Numbered from the stretch's first letter, positions 47,758 through 57,350 are shown. The stretch: DNA of 64,000 bases from Nitrosomonas sp. JL21 (GCF_009833095.1 NZ_QRCB01000001.1:124001-188000); one strand, 5' to 3'. The notes: a model not told the origin generated them from the sequence alone. Numbers and translations are program-made.

Positions 47758-48981
47758 ATGGATAATCAATTGACAGTTTGGGATCATATGTCGGCTGCTC
47801 CGCATCGCAGCCTGTTTCTGGCGGGTGCACTGCAAGGCGTGCTAACGGTAATGTGGTGGGTATTCGATCTGACCGGGCGCTACGGCATCGCCGGAACAAT
47901 GACCAATTGGAGTGTTCCGCCGACGTGGGCGCATGCCTTCCTGATGATTTATGGATTCTTTCCCTTCTTCATTTTCGGTTTTTTGTTTACCACGTACCCG
48001 AACTGGATGAACGGCGACAAAGTCAGGCCGCGCGAATACGTCATGACGTGCGTGGCGATGGCTGCCGGGGTGGCGCTGTTTTATGCCGGTTTGTTGACGC
48101 ACAAAGCGATCAGTATCGCCGGCGTGGAACTGATGCTGGCGGGTTGGAGTGTGGCGGTGTATGTACTGTTTCGCATCCTGTTGACCACGCCGGCGCAGGA
48201 TAAGCGCCATGCCAGGGTAATCAGCGTGGCGCTGCTGATGGGATGGCTGGGCGTGGCGGCGTATTTGGTCTGGCTGGTGACCGATAGTCCGGCTGTGCTC
48301 AATTTTGCGCGCCATGCCGGCATCTGGTTCTTTTTGCTGCCCATCGTTCTGACCGTTTCGCATCGCATGATTCCGTTCTTTTCCAGTCGCGTGCTGGACA
48401 ATTACGAAATGGTGCGGCCTTTCTGGATGTTGTGGCTGATGCTGGCCGGTATTGCGGTGCATGGCAGCTTGCAATGGCTGGAGTTGCCAGGCTATCTGTG
48501 GATCGTGGATTTACCCCTGGCCGCGTGCGCCGGTTATTTGTCCTACCGCTGGGGATTCCAGCGCAGCTTCCAGGTCAGCCTGTTGGCAGTGCTGCACGTT
48601 TCGTTTGCCTGGCTGGGCGTTGCAATGGCGTTGTATGGCCTGCAAAGCCTGATCTATTTTGCTTCCGGTACATTGCTGTTGGGGTTAGCACCATTGCACG
48701 CGATCGGCATCGGCTTCTTCTCGGGCATGATCCTCGCCATGGCATCGCGCGTGACCATCGGTCATTCTGGCCGACCTCTGGAACTGGATCGATTTACCTG
48801 GCTGCTGTTTCTGGGCTTCCAGGCAACGGCCGTGTTGCGCATATTGGCTGATATCGTGCCAGCGGGCGCTCCGCTGTTTTATGTGACTGCCGGGTTGGTC
48901 TGGCTGGCGTACTTTGGGCTGTGGGCTGGGAAATTTGCGCCGATTTATTGGCGGGCTAGGGTGGATGGGAAAGCTGGGTAA
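47758..48981 (+). CDS. nnrS: NnrS family heme/copper membrane protein
   Basis: A 407-aa polytopic membrane protein with about twelve hydrophobic segments and the NnrS signature HRSLFLAGALQGVL, FPFFIFGFLFTTYPNW, HRMIPFFSSRV and MILAMASRVTIGHSGRPL. NnrS proteins protect against nitrosative stress in denitrifiers. AAGGAATC lies before the ATG. It stands alone; no perfect FNR box is seen upstream. Confidence 0.93.
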   Translation: MDNQLTVWDHMSAAPHRSLFLAGALQGVLTVMWWVFDLTGRYGIAGTMTNWSVPPTWAHAFLMIYGFFPFFIFGFLFTTYPNWMNGDKVRPREYVMTCVAMAAGVALFYAGLLTHKAISIAGVELMLAGWSVAVYVLFRILLTTPAQDKRHARVISVALLMGWLGVAAYLVWLVTDSPAVLNFARHAGIWFFLLPIVLTVSHRMIPFFSSRVLDNYEMVRPFWMLWLMLAGIAVHGSLQWLELPGYLWIVDLPLAACAGYLSYRWGFQRSFQVSLLAVLHVSFAWLGVAMALYGLQSLIYFASGTLLLGLAPLHAIGIGFFSGMILAMASRVTIGHSGRPLELDRFTWLLFLGFQATAVLRILADIVPAGAPLFYVTAGLVWLAYFGLWAGKFAPIYWRARVDGKAG

Positions 48982-49119
48982 TTAAGAGAAATCAGATAAT
49001 AAAGCTCACTGATAGGGTGTGAATGAGCGTTTGATGATAAGGGGCAGGTGAATGGAATAATTTTTTAGAGTTTTCCTGCCGCTTCTTCATTTTCTATTTG
49101 GATTGCCGTTATTTATGCT

Positions 49120-49125
49120 TATAAT
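49120..49125 (+). promoter_or_regulatory. -10 element of the YefM/RelE-type TA operon
   Basis: A perfect TATAAT (49120-49125) would give a transcript start near 49132, thirty bases before the antitoxin ATG. This places the in-frame TTG at 49132 at the transcript start and excludes it as initiation codon. The -35 (TTGGAT, 49098-49103) is weak. Confidence 0.5.
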
Positions 49126-49161
49126 CGTACATTGAATAATGTTATTAAGAGTGCTATTAAA

Positions 49162-49410
49162 ATGATAACAGCCAATGATTTAAAAACCAAAGGAATCGCC
49201 TGTCTTGAGGAGAGCCTGACTGATAAAACCGAGGAAATCATCACTGTACGTGGTAAAGAGAGTTTTGTAGTGATGAAAATTGAGCAATATCATTATTTGC
49301 GTGAAATGGAGCTGGAAGCGGCATTGTATGAAGCGAAACAGGACATGGCAACGGATCGATTCAGCAAAGAAGGTATTGATCAGCATGTGGATGATGTATT
49401 TACCGAATGA
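49162..49410 (+). CDS. Phd/YefM-type antitoxin
   Basis: An 82-aa protein beginning ITANDLKTKGIACLEESL, the beta-alpha fold of Phd/YefM DNA-binding antitoxins, with the acidic flexible C-terminus that wraps the toxin. RGKESFVVMKIEQYHYLRE is the conserved mid-part. The start at ATG 49162 follows from the promoter position. It overlaps the toxin gene by ATGA and likely represses the operon. Confidence 0.87.
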   Translation: MITANDLKTKGIACLEESLTDKTEEIITVRGKESFVVMKIEQYHYLREMELEAALYEAKQDMATDRFSKEGIDQHVDDVFTE

Positions 49411-49697
49411 GCTATACGCTCATTTTCACTGAAAGTTATAAAAAACGCGCTAAACGTTTTGCTCAGAAACATCCGGAATTAAAAGAGCCTTATCGAAAAA
49501 CCTTACAACTTCTGGCTTTCAATCCCTTCCATCCTTCCTTGAGGATTCATTCGCTGACCGGAAAATTGGCTGGGCTACATTCGGTTTCAATCAATCTTAA
49601 CTATCGTATTACCCTTGAGTTAGTGATAAGCGAACATGACGTTATCTTAGTGAATGTAGGCAGTCATGATGAAGTCTATCAAATTGGACAAAAGTGA
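49407..49697 (+). CDS. RelE/YafQ-family toxin (mRNA interferase-like)
   Basis: A 96-aa basic protein of the RelE/ParE fold: FTESYKKRAKRFAQKHPELKEPYRKTLQLL, then GLHSVSINLNYRITLELVI and the C-terminal VGSHDEVY that carries the terminal catalytic-type His and Tyr. The order antitoxin-toxin with 4-base overlap is typical. It should cleave mRNA on the ribosome when free. Confidence 0.88.
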   Translation: MSYTLIFTESYKKRAKRFAQKHPELKEPYRKTLQLLAFNPFHPSLRIHSLTGKLAGLHSVSINLNYRITLELVISEHDVILVNVGSHDEVYQIGQK

Positions 49698-49772
49698 TCT
49701 TCTGCGAAATTGCACGTTTGTACGATTGGTGATCAAGTATATTTTTCTTCGTTCATAGGCAGGGTTGCTCAG

Positions 49773-50312
49773 ATGGATATCTACTGCATGCGCCATGGCC
49801 GCACCAACTATAACGACCTGGGGCTGTGCAATGATGATCCGTGTCAGAATGTGCATTTGACTGAAATCGGTATCGCGCAGGCAGAATCGGCTGCGCTGGC
49901 GCTGAAAGATGTAGTTTTCAAGCGTATTCTGGTGTCTCCATTGCCGCGCACGCGCCAAACGGCTGAGATCTTGAATCGATTTCATGCGGTTCCGATCGAA
50001 ATCTGCCCGGATTTGGCTGATATCCGTTCAGGGTTTGAAGGCAAGGCGATAGCTGACTATTTCCGGGCGATCAGCGCTGATCCGCTGCAAATGCGCATCG
50101 ATGGCGGCGAATCGGTGCTGGATCATAAGCGGCGGATCCTGGGGTTTATCGATTGGCTGGCAAGTCAAAAGGACGAGAATGTGCTGATCATCGCGCACGA
50201 AGAAACGATGCGGGTGTTCATCGCCTACTTTGAAGGTGGTATCGAAGATTCGCAGTTGCGCGACATTCATGTCGGCAATTGCGAGTACCGGCATTATGTG
50301 TTGCCGCGCTAA
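49773..50312 (+). CDS. Histidine phosphatase (phosphoglycerate mutase family)
   Basis: A 179-aa protein with the RHG motif (YCMRHGRTNYND), the phosphate-pocket SPLPRTRQTAEIL, and the second catalytic His in IIAHEETMRVF. Substrate is unknown. A start at ATG 49773 is preferred; the frame opens at 49710. It converges with mtfA, 8 bases apart. Confidence 0.87.
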   Translation: MDIYCMRHGRTNYNDLGLCNDDPCQNVHLTEIGIAQAESAALALKDVVFKRILVSPLPRTRQTAEILNRFHAVPIEICPDLADIRSGFEGKAIADYFRAISADPLQMRIDGGESVLDHKRRILGFIDWLASQKDENVLIIAHEETMRVFIAYFEGGIEDSQLRDIHVGNCEYRHYVLPR

Positions 50313-50320
50313 GAAGGAAA

Positions 50321-50354
50321 TTACCGCCAGCGCTTCGCTGGATCCTGGCGGTAA
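50321..50354. terminator. Hairpin at the convergent end of phosphatase and mtfA
   Basis: TTACCGCCAG (50321-50330) and CTGGCGGTAA (50345-50354) form a 10-bp perfect stem with an inner CAGCG/CGCTG pair. It covers the final codons of mtfA and follows the phosphatase gene, so it may stop transcription from the left; the T tail is absent. Confidence 0.4.
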
Positions 50355-51079
50355 AATAGCATTAGTTGCTCATAGACTGCCGGATAATGTTGTTGCAGCA
50401 CGAGCGGCTGTTCAAAAAACATTTCGCTCATCACTGCAAAGAACTCCGCCGGACTCTCGGTTGCATAAGGATCGATGGCGGTTTCATGGTGCTGATCGAC
50501 CTGAGCGCAGAAGTGTTCGTACGCCGCGCTGAATATGTCATGCCACTGATACGCACTCATGTTGGCATGCAATTCCGGACACCCATTGGCGCCTTCATGG
50601 AGCATGTCAATTTTGTGGGCAAACTCATGGATGGCCACATTATGTCCGGGCTTTGCATTGATGACGTCATACCACGAAAGGATGACCGGTCCGGCAGACC
50701 ATGCTTCGCCTGATGCGGCGTCGCGAACGAAATGAGCGACCCCGGATTCATCCACATACTCGTACTCCAGCAGGAATTCCCCTGGGTAGAGAATGATCTG
50801 CACCCAATTGCGGTAGTACTCGAGGTCAAGGTTCAGAATCAGCAGGCAGGCCTGGAGCGCGATCATCACCCGCATCTCGTCGGTGATCTCCAGGCCATGT
50901 GCGCCGCTGATGGTTTTGTCATGCACAAAAAGCGTTGCCAATGCCCGCAGCCGTGTCAGCTCATCAGGATCAAGCCCCTTCAAGCAATGCAAATTGATCA
51001 ACTTGAACCAAAGGGAATCAGGAATAGCTTCATGCTGAAGAATCTGATCCCGTCGCCAATTTTTTATGCTCCAAACCAT
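50321..51079 (-). CDS. mtfA: M90-family zinc metallopeptidase MtfA
   Basis: A 252-aa protein with the zinc motif HEFAHKIDMLHEGANG and the downstream glutamate motif SPAEFFAVMSEMFFEQP. In E. coli MtfA binds the repressor Mlc and also cleaves peptides. ATG 51079 is chosen over 51160 because the family begins near the WSIKNWRRDQIL segment. Single gene, convergent with the phosphatase. Confidence 0.9.
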   Translation of the reverse strand: MVWSIKNWRRDQILQHEAIPDSLWFKLINLHCLKGLDPDELTRLRALATLFVHDKTISGAHGLEITDEMRVMIALQACLLILNLDLEYYRNWVQIILYPGEFLLEYEYVDESGVAHFVRDAASGEAWSAGPVILSWYDVINAKPGHNVAIHEFAHKIDMLHEGANGCPELHANMSAYQWHDIFSAAYEHFCAQVDQHHETAIDPYATESPAEFFAVMSEMFFEQPLVLQQHYPAVYEQLMLFYRQDPAKRWR

Positions 51080-51320
51080 GATGTACTCTCTTTGTGCAAA
51101 CGATCGCAGTTTCTCTTCATTGTAAGTAAGATTCCATGAATTGATCAAACGAGATGGCAATACTGGACATGGGTTTTATTTGTTGTCTCCTCGAAAGGGC
51201 TCGGCTTGATCAAGTCGCGCTTTCAGCTTTGGAATGGATGCGTTATAGTCAATCCTTATGTTGGACGCAATGAGGGGATTGTGTTGCGCTCCTATGCGTA
51301 TTACTCAAAAAGGAAAATTC

Positions 51321-52301
51321 ATGGCAAATTGGTTTGAAGATAATTCATTGTCGATCGGACGCACTCCGCTGGTGCGCTTGAATCGAGTGACAGACGGCGC
51401 GCCGGCGTTGGTGCTGGCGAAAATTGAGGGGCGCAATCCGGCGTATTCGGTGAAATGCCGAATTGGCGTGGCAATGATCGATGACGCGCAGCAGCGAGGA
51501 TTGCTGGGGCCGGGCAAGGAAATCGTCGAACCGACCAGCGGCAATACCGGCATTGCGTTGGCGTTCGTGGCGGCGGCGCGCGGCATTCCGCTGACATTGA
51601 CGATGCCGGAGACGATGAGCGTGGAGCGGCGCAAATTATTGGTCGCCTTGGGCGCCAAACTGGAATTGACGGAAGGTGCGCGAGGCATGAATGGCGCGTT
51701 GGCGAAGGCCGAAGAAATCGTGGCTTCCGATCCGGGACGATATGTGTTGTTACAGCAGTTCAAAAATCCCGCCAACCCCGCGATTCACGAGAAAACGACG
51801 GGCCCGGAAATCTGGGATGATACCGATGGCGCAGTAGACATTTTCGTGGCTGGGGTAGGAACCGGCGGCACGATTACCGGCGTTTCACGCTATATCAAGC
51901 AGACCAAGGGCAAGGCCATTACCACCGTTGCGGTTGAGCCGACTGCCAGTCCGGTACTATCGCAAAAACGCGCTGGCGTGTCACTTGCTCCTGGGCCACA
52001 TAAGATTCAAGGGATCGGCGCCGGTTTTGTGCCGGACAATTTGGAGCTTGATCTGGTCGATGAGATCGAACAGGTCAGTAATGAGGAAGCGATTACGTAT
52101 GCGCGGCGTCTGGCGAGCGAGGAAGGCATTCTGGCCGGTATTTCCTGCGGCGCTGCCGTGGCGGCCGCGGTACGGCAAGCCAAACGTCCTGAAAATTCGA
52201 ATAAAACCATTGTCGTCGTATTGCCGGATTCTGCCGAGCGTTATTTGAGCAGTATTCTTTTTGAAGGCATGTTTGACGACCAGGGTCTGACGGCACTGTG
52301 A
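51321..52301 (+). CDS. cysK: Cysteine synthase A
   Basis: A 326-aa PLP enzyme making cysteine from O-acetylserine and sulfide. The PLP lysine is in [11 protein letters not shown], the substrate loop is PTSGNTG, the phosphate loop [10 protein letters not shown] and [10 protein letters not shown] near the end. AAAAAGGAAAA precedes ATG 51321. The gene overlaps cysE/epsC by 4 bases, so the two enzymes of the last steps are coupled. Confidence 0.96.
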   Translation: MANWFEDNSLSIGRTPLVRLNRVTDGAPALVLAKIEGRNPAYSVKCRIGVAMIDDAQQRGLLGPGKEIVEPTSGNTGIALAFVAAARGIPLTLTMPETMSVERRKLLVALGAKLELTEGARGMNGALAKAEEIVASDPGRYVLLQQFKNPANPAIHEKTTGPEIWDDTDGAVDIFVAGVGTGGTITGVSRYIKQTKGKAITTVAVEPTASPVLSQKRAGVSLAPGPHKIQGIGAGFVPDNLELDLVDEIEQVSNEEAITYARRLASEEGILAGISCGAAVAAAVRQAKRPENSNKTIVVVLPDSAERYLSSILFEGMFDDQGLTAL

Positions 52302-53248
52302 ACATTACCAAGCGAACACGAGATTCTTTGTTGCGTACTACCCATCTGGAAATCGACAGCATCGTTGATGAATTGCGCGTCTTGCGCGTGGCTTCACTGG
52401 AACGTCGAAACCGCCATGACAGGCCACCGCGATTGCCATCGCGCAAAATTCTGGCAAGCGTAACCGAAGGATTGAGCGCCGCCTTGTTTCCTAATCGCCT
52501 GGGTTCATCGGAATTGGCCGATGAAGGCATCGATCATTACGTGGGGCATCTGCTGAACATGACCTTGCGCGAGCTGATGGTGCAGATTCAGCATGAGCTG
52601 CACTATAACTCGGGCCTGGAAATTCTCAGTAGCAAAGACCGTGAGCATTCCGTTCTCATTACACAGGCATTTGCCAAAAAACTGCCGGAAATCCGTCAAT
52701 TGCTCGATAGCGATATCAAAGCGGCATATGAGGGCGATCCAGCAGCACGCAACGTGGATGAAGTGCTGGTGTGCTATCCGGGAATCATGGCGATGATTCA
52801 TTATCGCCTGGCGCATGAGTTGTATGGCCTGGGTGTGTCGTTGATTGCGCGCATGATGTCTGAAATCGCGCATTCGGTGACAGGCATCGAAATTCATCCT
52901 GGCGCGCAAATCGGCGCAAGCTTCTTCATCGATCATGGCACTGGGGTGGTGATTGGGGAAACCTCCATCATCGGGCAGAATGTGCGGTTATATCAGGCTG
53001 TAACGTTGGGTGCCAAGCGTTTTCCGGTGGATGAGAATGGTGCGCTGGTAAAGGGTAATTTGCGTCATCCGATCGTGGAAGATGATGTGGTCATTTACGC
53101 GGGCGCAACGATACTGGGGCGCATTACGATCGGCAAAGGCTCGACGATTGGTGGCAATGTCTGGCTGACACGCAGTGTTCCCCCAGGCAGTAATATCTCG
53201 CAAGCTCAGACGCGCCATGAAGTATTCGAGGGTGGTGCCGGGATTTAA
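52298..53248 (+). CDS. Serine O-acetyltransferase (EpsC/CysE type)
   Basis: A 316-aa hexapeptide-repeat enzyme supplying O-acetylserine. An N-terminal helical region is followed by the left-handed helix with [22 protein letters not shown] and WLTRSVPPG. The long N-terminal form is that of EpsC/SatE serine acetyltransferases. The GTG start overlaps the cysK stop. The cysK-cysE pair may form the classic cysteine synthase complex. Confidence 0.93.
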   Translation: MNITKRTRDSLLRTTHLEIDSIVDELRVLRVASLERRNRHDRPPRLPSRKILASVTEGLSAALFPNRLGSSELADEGIDHYVGHLLNMTLRELMVQIQHELHYNSGLEILSSKDREHSVLITQAFAKKLPEIRQLLDSDIKAAYEGDPAARNVDEVLVCYPGIMAMIHYRLAHELYGLGVSLIARMMSEIAHSVTGIEIHPGAQIGASFFIDHGTGVVIGETSIIGQNVRLYQAVTLGAKRFPVDENGALVKGNLRHPIVEDDVVIYAGATILGRITIGKGSTIGGNVWLTRSVPPGSNISQAQTRHEVFEGGAGI

Positions 53249-53373
53249 TTATTTGATTCATAGAGAAATATATTTAGATCAAACATCAATATCAGAATTG
53301 ATGCGCGGATGATCAGTCGGCTCTCTTTCTAGGAATTAGGTGAGCTGTATAAAATAAATAGATGGAGGTTTCG

Positions 53374-53781
53374 ATGACGATCAATACATTACAGCTTACA
53401 TTGGAAGATGCCAAGATCATCGCCGCTGGTGCGGAAGCCGAGGCCAAGCGCCATCAATGGCCGGTCGTGATTGCAATCGTTGATGATGGCGGACATCTGC
53501 TTTTCTTACAGCGGTTGGATGATGCACAGTATGGCAGCATCGCAGTGGCGATCGAAAAAGCGCGTGCTGCCATTGCATTCCGTCGACCCACCAAAATATG
53601 GGAAGACCATGTCGCAGAAGGGCATGTGCGTTACCTTAATCTGCCCGGTACGTTGCCGATAGAAGGCGGATTGCCCATTTTGATCAATCAGCAATATATC
53701 GGTGCCGTTGGTGTGAGCGGTGTGCGGTCGTTTCAAGATGCGCAAATTGCGCAAGCCGGGATCAATGCCTTGCTGTCGTGA
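53374..53781 (+). CDS. GlcG/HbpS-family protein (DUF336)
   Basis: A 135-aa protein with TLEDAKIIAAGAEAEAKRHQWPVVIAIVDDGGHLL, DDAQYGSIAVAIEKARAAIAFRRPT and GLPILINQQYIGAVGVSG, as in the GlcG/HbpS fold. HbpS binds heme in streptomycetes; other members have no known role. TGGAGG precedes ATG 53374. It stands alone after the cysK-cysE pair. Confidence 0.88.
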   Translation: MTINTLQLTLEDAKIIAAGAEAEAKRHQWPVVIAIVDDGGHLLFLQRLDDAQYGSIAVAIEKARAAIAFRRPTKIWEDHVAEGHVRYLNLPGTLPIEGGLPILINQQYIGAVGVSGVRSFQDAQIAQAGINALLS

Positions 53782-53906
53782 AACATCGATAGAGTTGAAC
53801 ATTGGCAAATTTGTGCAGCAGTCAGAGGAACATCGTAGATCTATGATGTACCGAGAACTCACTGAGCAGATGCAATAATCTACCAGAGGAATATGGTTAG
53901 ATAAGC

Positions 53907-54119
53907 TTGGGCGAACGCCGCGATGTGCTCCCAGCGTCAGACTTAGTTTTTGCGTTTTTAAATGCGCTGATCGTCCTGGCAAGGCCTTTGCAACCCAAGT
54001 TGACCTTGTTTGCCTTTGCAGCTTTGCATGAGCTCAACACCAGTGAAATCGCTTCCATTGTTGGTACTCCCGTTGCTCTCGATTTATCTCCATTCAAAAA
54101 ACAAAATATTTTTCCCTGA
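53907..54119 (+). pseudogene. Possible remnant of an ECF sigma factor (region 4)
   Basis: A TTG-opened frame contains FLNALIVLARPLQPKLTLFAFAALHELNTSEIASIVGTPV (seen at about 53949-54075; shown here only as key part HELNTSEIASIVGTPV). This resembles region 4 of ECF sigma factors, where LPxxLRxVFxLxELExLSxxEIAxILGxPVGTVxSRL is usual. The recognition end (GTVKSR) is missing, and the upstream sigma-2 domain is absent, so it would be a relic. Resemblance is by eye. Confidence 0.3.
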
Positions 54120-54269
54120 TTCCTCTCCATTCGGCGATCTCTCTTACTCATTCTAAATGGCTCGCTCAGTGTCTATTCATGAGGCATGCATTCATTTATC
54201 AATAGCTTATAAGTAATGGCTTATCATAAATATCATAATATTTGATTGGTTCTTATATTTTTTTCCCGC

Positions 54270-54342
54270 TATAGTGCGCTTGAGTGACTTGAGTCGTAAA
54301 AGGAAATAGTTTCGCGATCATTGTCACTTAGTGACAATTTTT
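54270..54342 (+). ncRNA. Possible short transcript or leader ending at an intrinsic terminator
   Basis: TATAGT (54270-54275) as -10, with a weak TTGGTT at 54246-54251, precedes a perfect hairpin ATTGTCAC-TTA-GTGACAAT (54320-54338) followed by TTTTGC. The roughly 60-nt product between them has no ORF. It could equally be a conditional terminator in the leader of the lipoprotein gene at 54466. Confidence 0.3.
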
Positions 54343-54465
54343 GCTTATTCTCAAAAGCAATATTGTTCGGAAGTGAACGGGACTTAACCAGAAAATTTCA
54401 TCGCAGTTGAAGCATATTTTTGGTTCTGTTTGAAGATTAATTTTTATATGGAAGAGGAACAACAC

Positions 54466-54693
54466 ATGAAACTAAAACTTTTCGCACTGTTAGGTGCACT
54501 GGTTTTTTTGTCGGCTTGCTCATCACTGCCTGAAGCGCCTCAAAGCAACATTACGGCTGGGAACAGCAGGGTTTATTGGATTAATCCAGCAACCGGACAA
54601 CCCGGTGGATATATCGTCTCAAGAGCGGCATCGCAAAAAAATAAAAATGACAGCTATGCCGATTCTAACGAATCAAGAGTAATCAGCCGGTAA
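54466..54693 (+). CDS. Small lipoprotein of unknown function (75 aa)
   Basis: A 75-aa protein with signal peptide and lipobox LSAC (Cys18), then a short hydrophilic mature part with RVYWINPATGQPGGY. It resembles no family I can name. AGAGGAAC lies before ATG 54466, preferred over an upstream in-frame start (54430). Outer-membrane attachment is likely, since Asp is not at position +2. Confidence 0.75.
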   Translation: MKLKLFALLGALVFLSACSSLPEAPQSNITAGNSRVYWINPATGQPGGYIVSRAASQKNKNDSYADSNESRVISR

Positions 54694-55143
54694 AAAAACT
54701 CTGGCTAAGCTCTACAAAAAAATACTAATGGCTTTGTAAATACTCTGCACTATGCGACTTTGTTTTCGACAAGTAACTCTTTTATGGAACGGTAATGATC
54801 GTGTTAATGGTTACCGTACTGCTCGCATCAGTTCAAAATAATAATAATGAATCACGGTGATACTGAATCCAGCCAGTATCACCGCTGCTTTTAAAAAACA
54901 CCTTCCTTCGCAAACTTGCTGTTAACCCAATTACCTGCGAGAAATTGCCCATCATTCCCTCCGGTGTGGCACCTACGGAATTGAGAAATTCTTATGCGTT
55001 TTCTCATCCGCGCGAATAAGCATCCAGTCTGATTCAACGCAGCCTGCACGAGCGCAGTAACCTTCAATTTCTCCAATGGCAGCTCACTGCATAAAAAAAC
55101 CTTGGGGATCACAACAAAAATTTCAAACTCATGCAGAGATCTT
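54694..55143. other. 450-base spacer with a terminator
   Basis: Contains the terminator at 54856-54893. A minus-strand ORF (54891-55163, 90 aa) overlaps the end of the DUF2165 gene but resembles no known protein and was not called. Confidence 0.5.
54856..54893 (+). terminator. Intrinsic terminator downstream of the small lipoprotein
   Basis: GGTGATACTG (54856-54865), 8-nt loop, CAGTATCACC (54874-54883), followed by GCTGCTTTT. Confidence 0.75.
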
Positions 55144-55638
55144 TCAAACATGCCGATCATCATCGTGCTGAGTCAGATAAATCAAGGCAACGCTCATAAT
55201 CATCACCAAGCGGAAAGCGGCCTGTTGCCCATTCGCGACTTCCGACTGCCACATCAAGAACCATTCCCCGCCAATGGTCATGAATCCAGTGAACCATAGC
55301 ATTAGGCCGAGGGTAAGTCCAAGAATCGCAAATCGTTTGGATTGGTTGAAAGTGGCGGGTTGTTGAATGTTCTGGTAGAGGCGAAAGCTTCCAACGCCAC
55401 AAAGCCCGGCAATGGCAATTTCAGTCAGGATAATGAAGCCATACACGATATGGTGAATCAGAGGAGCATAAATGGCGCGCCACAATCCTTTGTTATCGGG
55501 GAAAGTCGTGTCCATGGCCAGCACATGCTGAACAAGCGCGAAATTGGAGTAATAATCGGTAATATTGTTGAAAGCCACGAGTGTCGCATAGAGCGCAATT
55601 GCACCCACTATGATCATTTTGGAAAGTCTCGTGAACAT
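55144..55638 (-). CDS. DUF2165-family membrane protein
   Basis: A 164-aa protein with four membrane helices, conserved LVAFNNITDYYSNFALVQHVLAMDTTF at the first loop and the signature GGEWFLMWQS before the last helix. Function unknown. It stands alone upstream of the spacer. Confidence 0.85.
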   Translation of the reverse strand: MFTRLSKMIIVGAIALYATLVAFNNITDYYSNFALVQHVLAMDTTFPDNKGLWRAIYAPLIHHIVYGFIILTEIAIAGLCGVGSFRLYQNIQQPATFNQSKRFAILGLTLGLMLWFTGFMTIGGEWFLMWQSEVANGQQAAFRLVMIMSVALIYLTQHDDDRHV

Positions 55639-55772
55639 TCGATTAAAACGGAGTGCTTCGGTAAAGAGGGGTTTGAATAATCTGAGATTGGTTTACAACA
55701 GGTTATGTCGATCAGATTGCCTTGCTGCGAGCGACGCAATCTGATCAAATATACAATGCTGCAGAAATGAGG

Positions 55773-56615
55773 TTAGGTCATTTGTTGAATGCCGGCCAAG
55801 AGCCAGGAGGCATTCGGATCTTTCAGATCCTTTTGGACATGCCAGATTTCATCAAAGGATTCTGGTTCGCCATTGGGTTCATCGCGCAACTGTCCGGTAA
55901 AGCGCACGCTCGCGATGGCAGAGTCGGCGGTTGTCTCGACTTCCAGCACATGTGCATCGATGAACATGACTTCTGTTTTTTGTGACGTGGTGCCGCGTTC
56001 TTTGATTTCAGCACTGATTTCGTTGAACATTTCAGGCATTGTAAAGTCACGGATCTGGTCGAGATCGCCCGCGTCGTTGGCTGCCTGGAGCCGGATAAAA
56101 GAGGCTTTTGCGTTGCGAATGAACGGTTCCACTTGGAAATCTGCTGGAATGCTGGGCCGGTATGCAGTTCCTGCATTGGGGGCAGAAGCCACGTCAGGCG
56201 GTGTATTGAAACGATCGGTATGCGTATTCGCTCCGGAGTATTGCAGCGGCACCGATTCTTGAGTTCTAGGTTTACGCAGCATGCGAATGATGAAGAATAC
56301 TGCGCCAATCAATAGCACCAGCGTGAGGATATCCATCATATTGATGTTTTCGAAGGCCCCACCCATGAATAAAGCGGCCAGCAATCCCCCGGCAGCCAAG
56401 CCTGCGAGTGCGCCGCCCCATTTACTACCGGTGGAAGGCGCTGCTGCCGGCGCTGCCGCTGGCGAATGCTGTGGATTGGGTGCTGCTTGCTGCGGGTTGA
56501 CTTGACGTTGAGTACCTATATTTTTGCCGCCGCCCATGCGCTTGGCTTCAGCGTCAAAAGCGAGCAATCCAAAGCTAAGGAAAACCAAAGTCAGAAAGGT
56601 GAGGGTGTTTTTCAT
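55773..56615 (-). CDS. Tim44-like domain membrane protein
   Basis: A 280-aa protein with a signal-like N-terminus, a low-complexity Ala/Pro-rich segment, one or two hydrophobic helices (about 65-115), and a C-terminal Tim44 domain (about 145-280) with FIRNAKASFIRLQAANDAGDLDQIRDFTMPEMF and SVRFTGQLRD-type strands. The related bacterial domain is membrane-associated and has no settled role. Confidence 0.85.
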   Translation of the reverse strand: MKNTLTFLTLVFLSFGLLAFDAEAKRMGGGKNIGTQRQVNPQQAAPNPQHSPAAAPAAAPSTGSKWGGALAGLAAGGLLAALFMGGAFENINMMDILTLVLLIGAVFFIIRMLRKPRTQESVPLQYSGANTHTDRFNTPPDVASAPNAGTAYRPSIPADFQVEPFIRNAKASFIRLQAANDAGDLDQIRDFTMPEMFNEISAEIKERGTTSQKTEVMFIDAHVLEVETTADSAIASVRFTGQLRDEPNGEPESFDEIWHVQKDLKDPNASWLLAGIQQMT

Positions 56616-56881
56616 AATGATCTCCCAAACTGTGTTGTTAAAAAAATCGAGTATAGCATCGGGTCTGTATTGCCAGCTACCTGGAATTATTCGTTCTACA
56701 ATTCACGGGCATCGCTGCAATTTACATTCTTGAGGAAAACTCTAAAAAAATATCAGTTACTGCAAACTCAAATATAAAATGCTGCTACAGGAAATCAATG
56801 AGTCTTTGGAATTCGATGTGATTCAGCCTGATTGAGTGCAGTAGTTTTTAGAGTTTTATTAGAGAGTGCGTTTGATGGGTA

Positions 56882-57337
56882 TTAGTTCAGTAAAATCAGG
56901 CGAGGAATGGCGTCGCTGTTGATCCAGACGATGGCATTCTGATTGAATCGCCGGCCGATGGAACGGGCGTCGTTCAGATTCAGCCCGATCGCAAGAAAAC
57001 CCTTTTCGATCGGCCATTGTTCGACAGAATCTTTATGCAAGCTCTCTATGATGGCATAACCCAGATTGCATAAATCATGCTGTAATAATTGATGCGCTCG
57101 CGTATTGTTCCGATCGTTTTGCAGCTTGCTCTGAGGATTATAGGCGCTGATAATGGCGCCGCTGGGTTGCTGCGTTGCTTTCAGAAGATGCGCCAGAGGC
57201 TGTGAATAATGATTGATTCGCAAGCAGATCAGTTCGTTATGAATGTTGATCTGGTAGTCCGTATTCAGGTAGCTCGCGATGAGATCATGTGAAAAAACGG
57301 AGCGCGTCATGGCAGTTTGTGGTAATGACGATAGCAT
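56882..57337 (-). CDS. DUF3293-family protein
   Basis: A protein of about 151 aa with FSHDLIASYLNTDYQI, GAIISAYNPQSKLQNDRNN and WPIEKGFLAIGLNLNDARSIGRRFNQNAIVWIN, the DUF3293 pattern; function unknown. The start is uncertain: candidates are ATG at 57367 (overlapping the cytochrome stop by 17 bases), 57337 and 57310, and none has a good ribosome-binding site. It may be coupled to the cytochrome gene. Confidence 0.75.
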   Translation of the reverse strand: MLSSLPQTAMTRSVFSHDLIASYLNTDYQINIHNELICLRINHYSQPLAHLLKATQQPSGAIISAYNPQSKLQNDRNNTRAHQLLQHDLCNLGYAIIESLHKDSVEQWPIEKGFLAIGLNLNDARSIGRRFNQNAIVWINSDAIPRLILLN

Positions 57338-57350
57338 ACTAGAAGAATGT

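Larger units (their letters stand above)
53782..54465. other. 684-base region without a complete gene
   Basis: Contains a sigma-factor-like remnant (53907-54119), an AT-rich stretch, and a promoter-like TATAGT with a hairpin-plus-T terminator at 54320-54342 that could delimit a short transcript. An overlapping minus-strand ORF (53897-54151) shows no recognisable protein. Confidence 0.45.

Noticed and set aside
53897-54151. 84-aa minus-strand ORF
   Set aside because: No recognisable domain; the opposite strand fits a sigma-factor-like fragment better.
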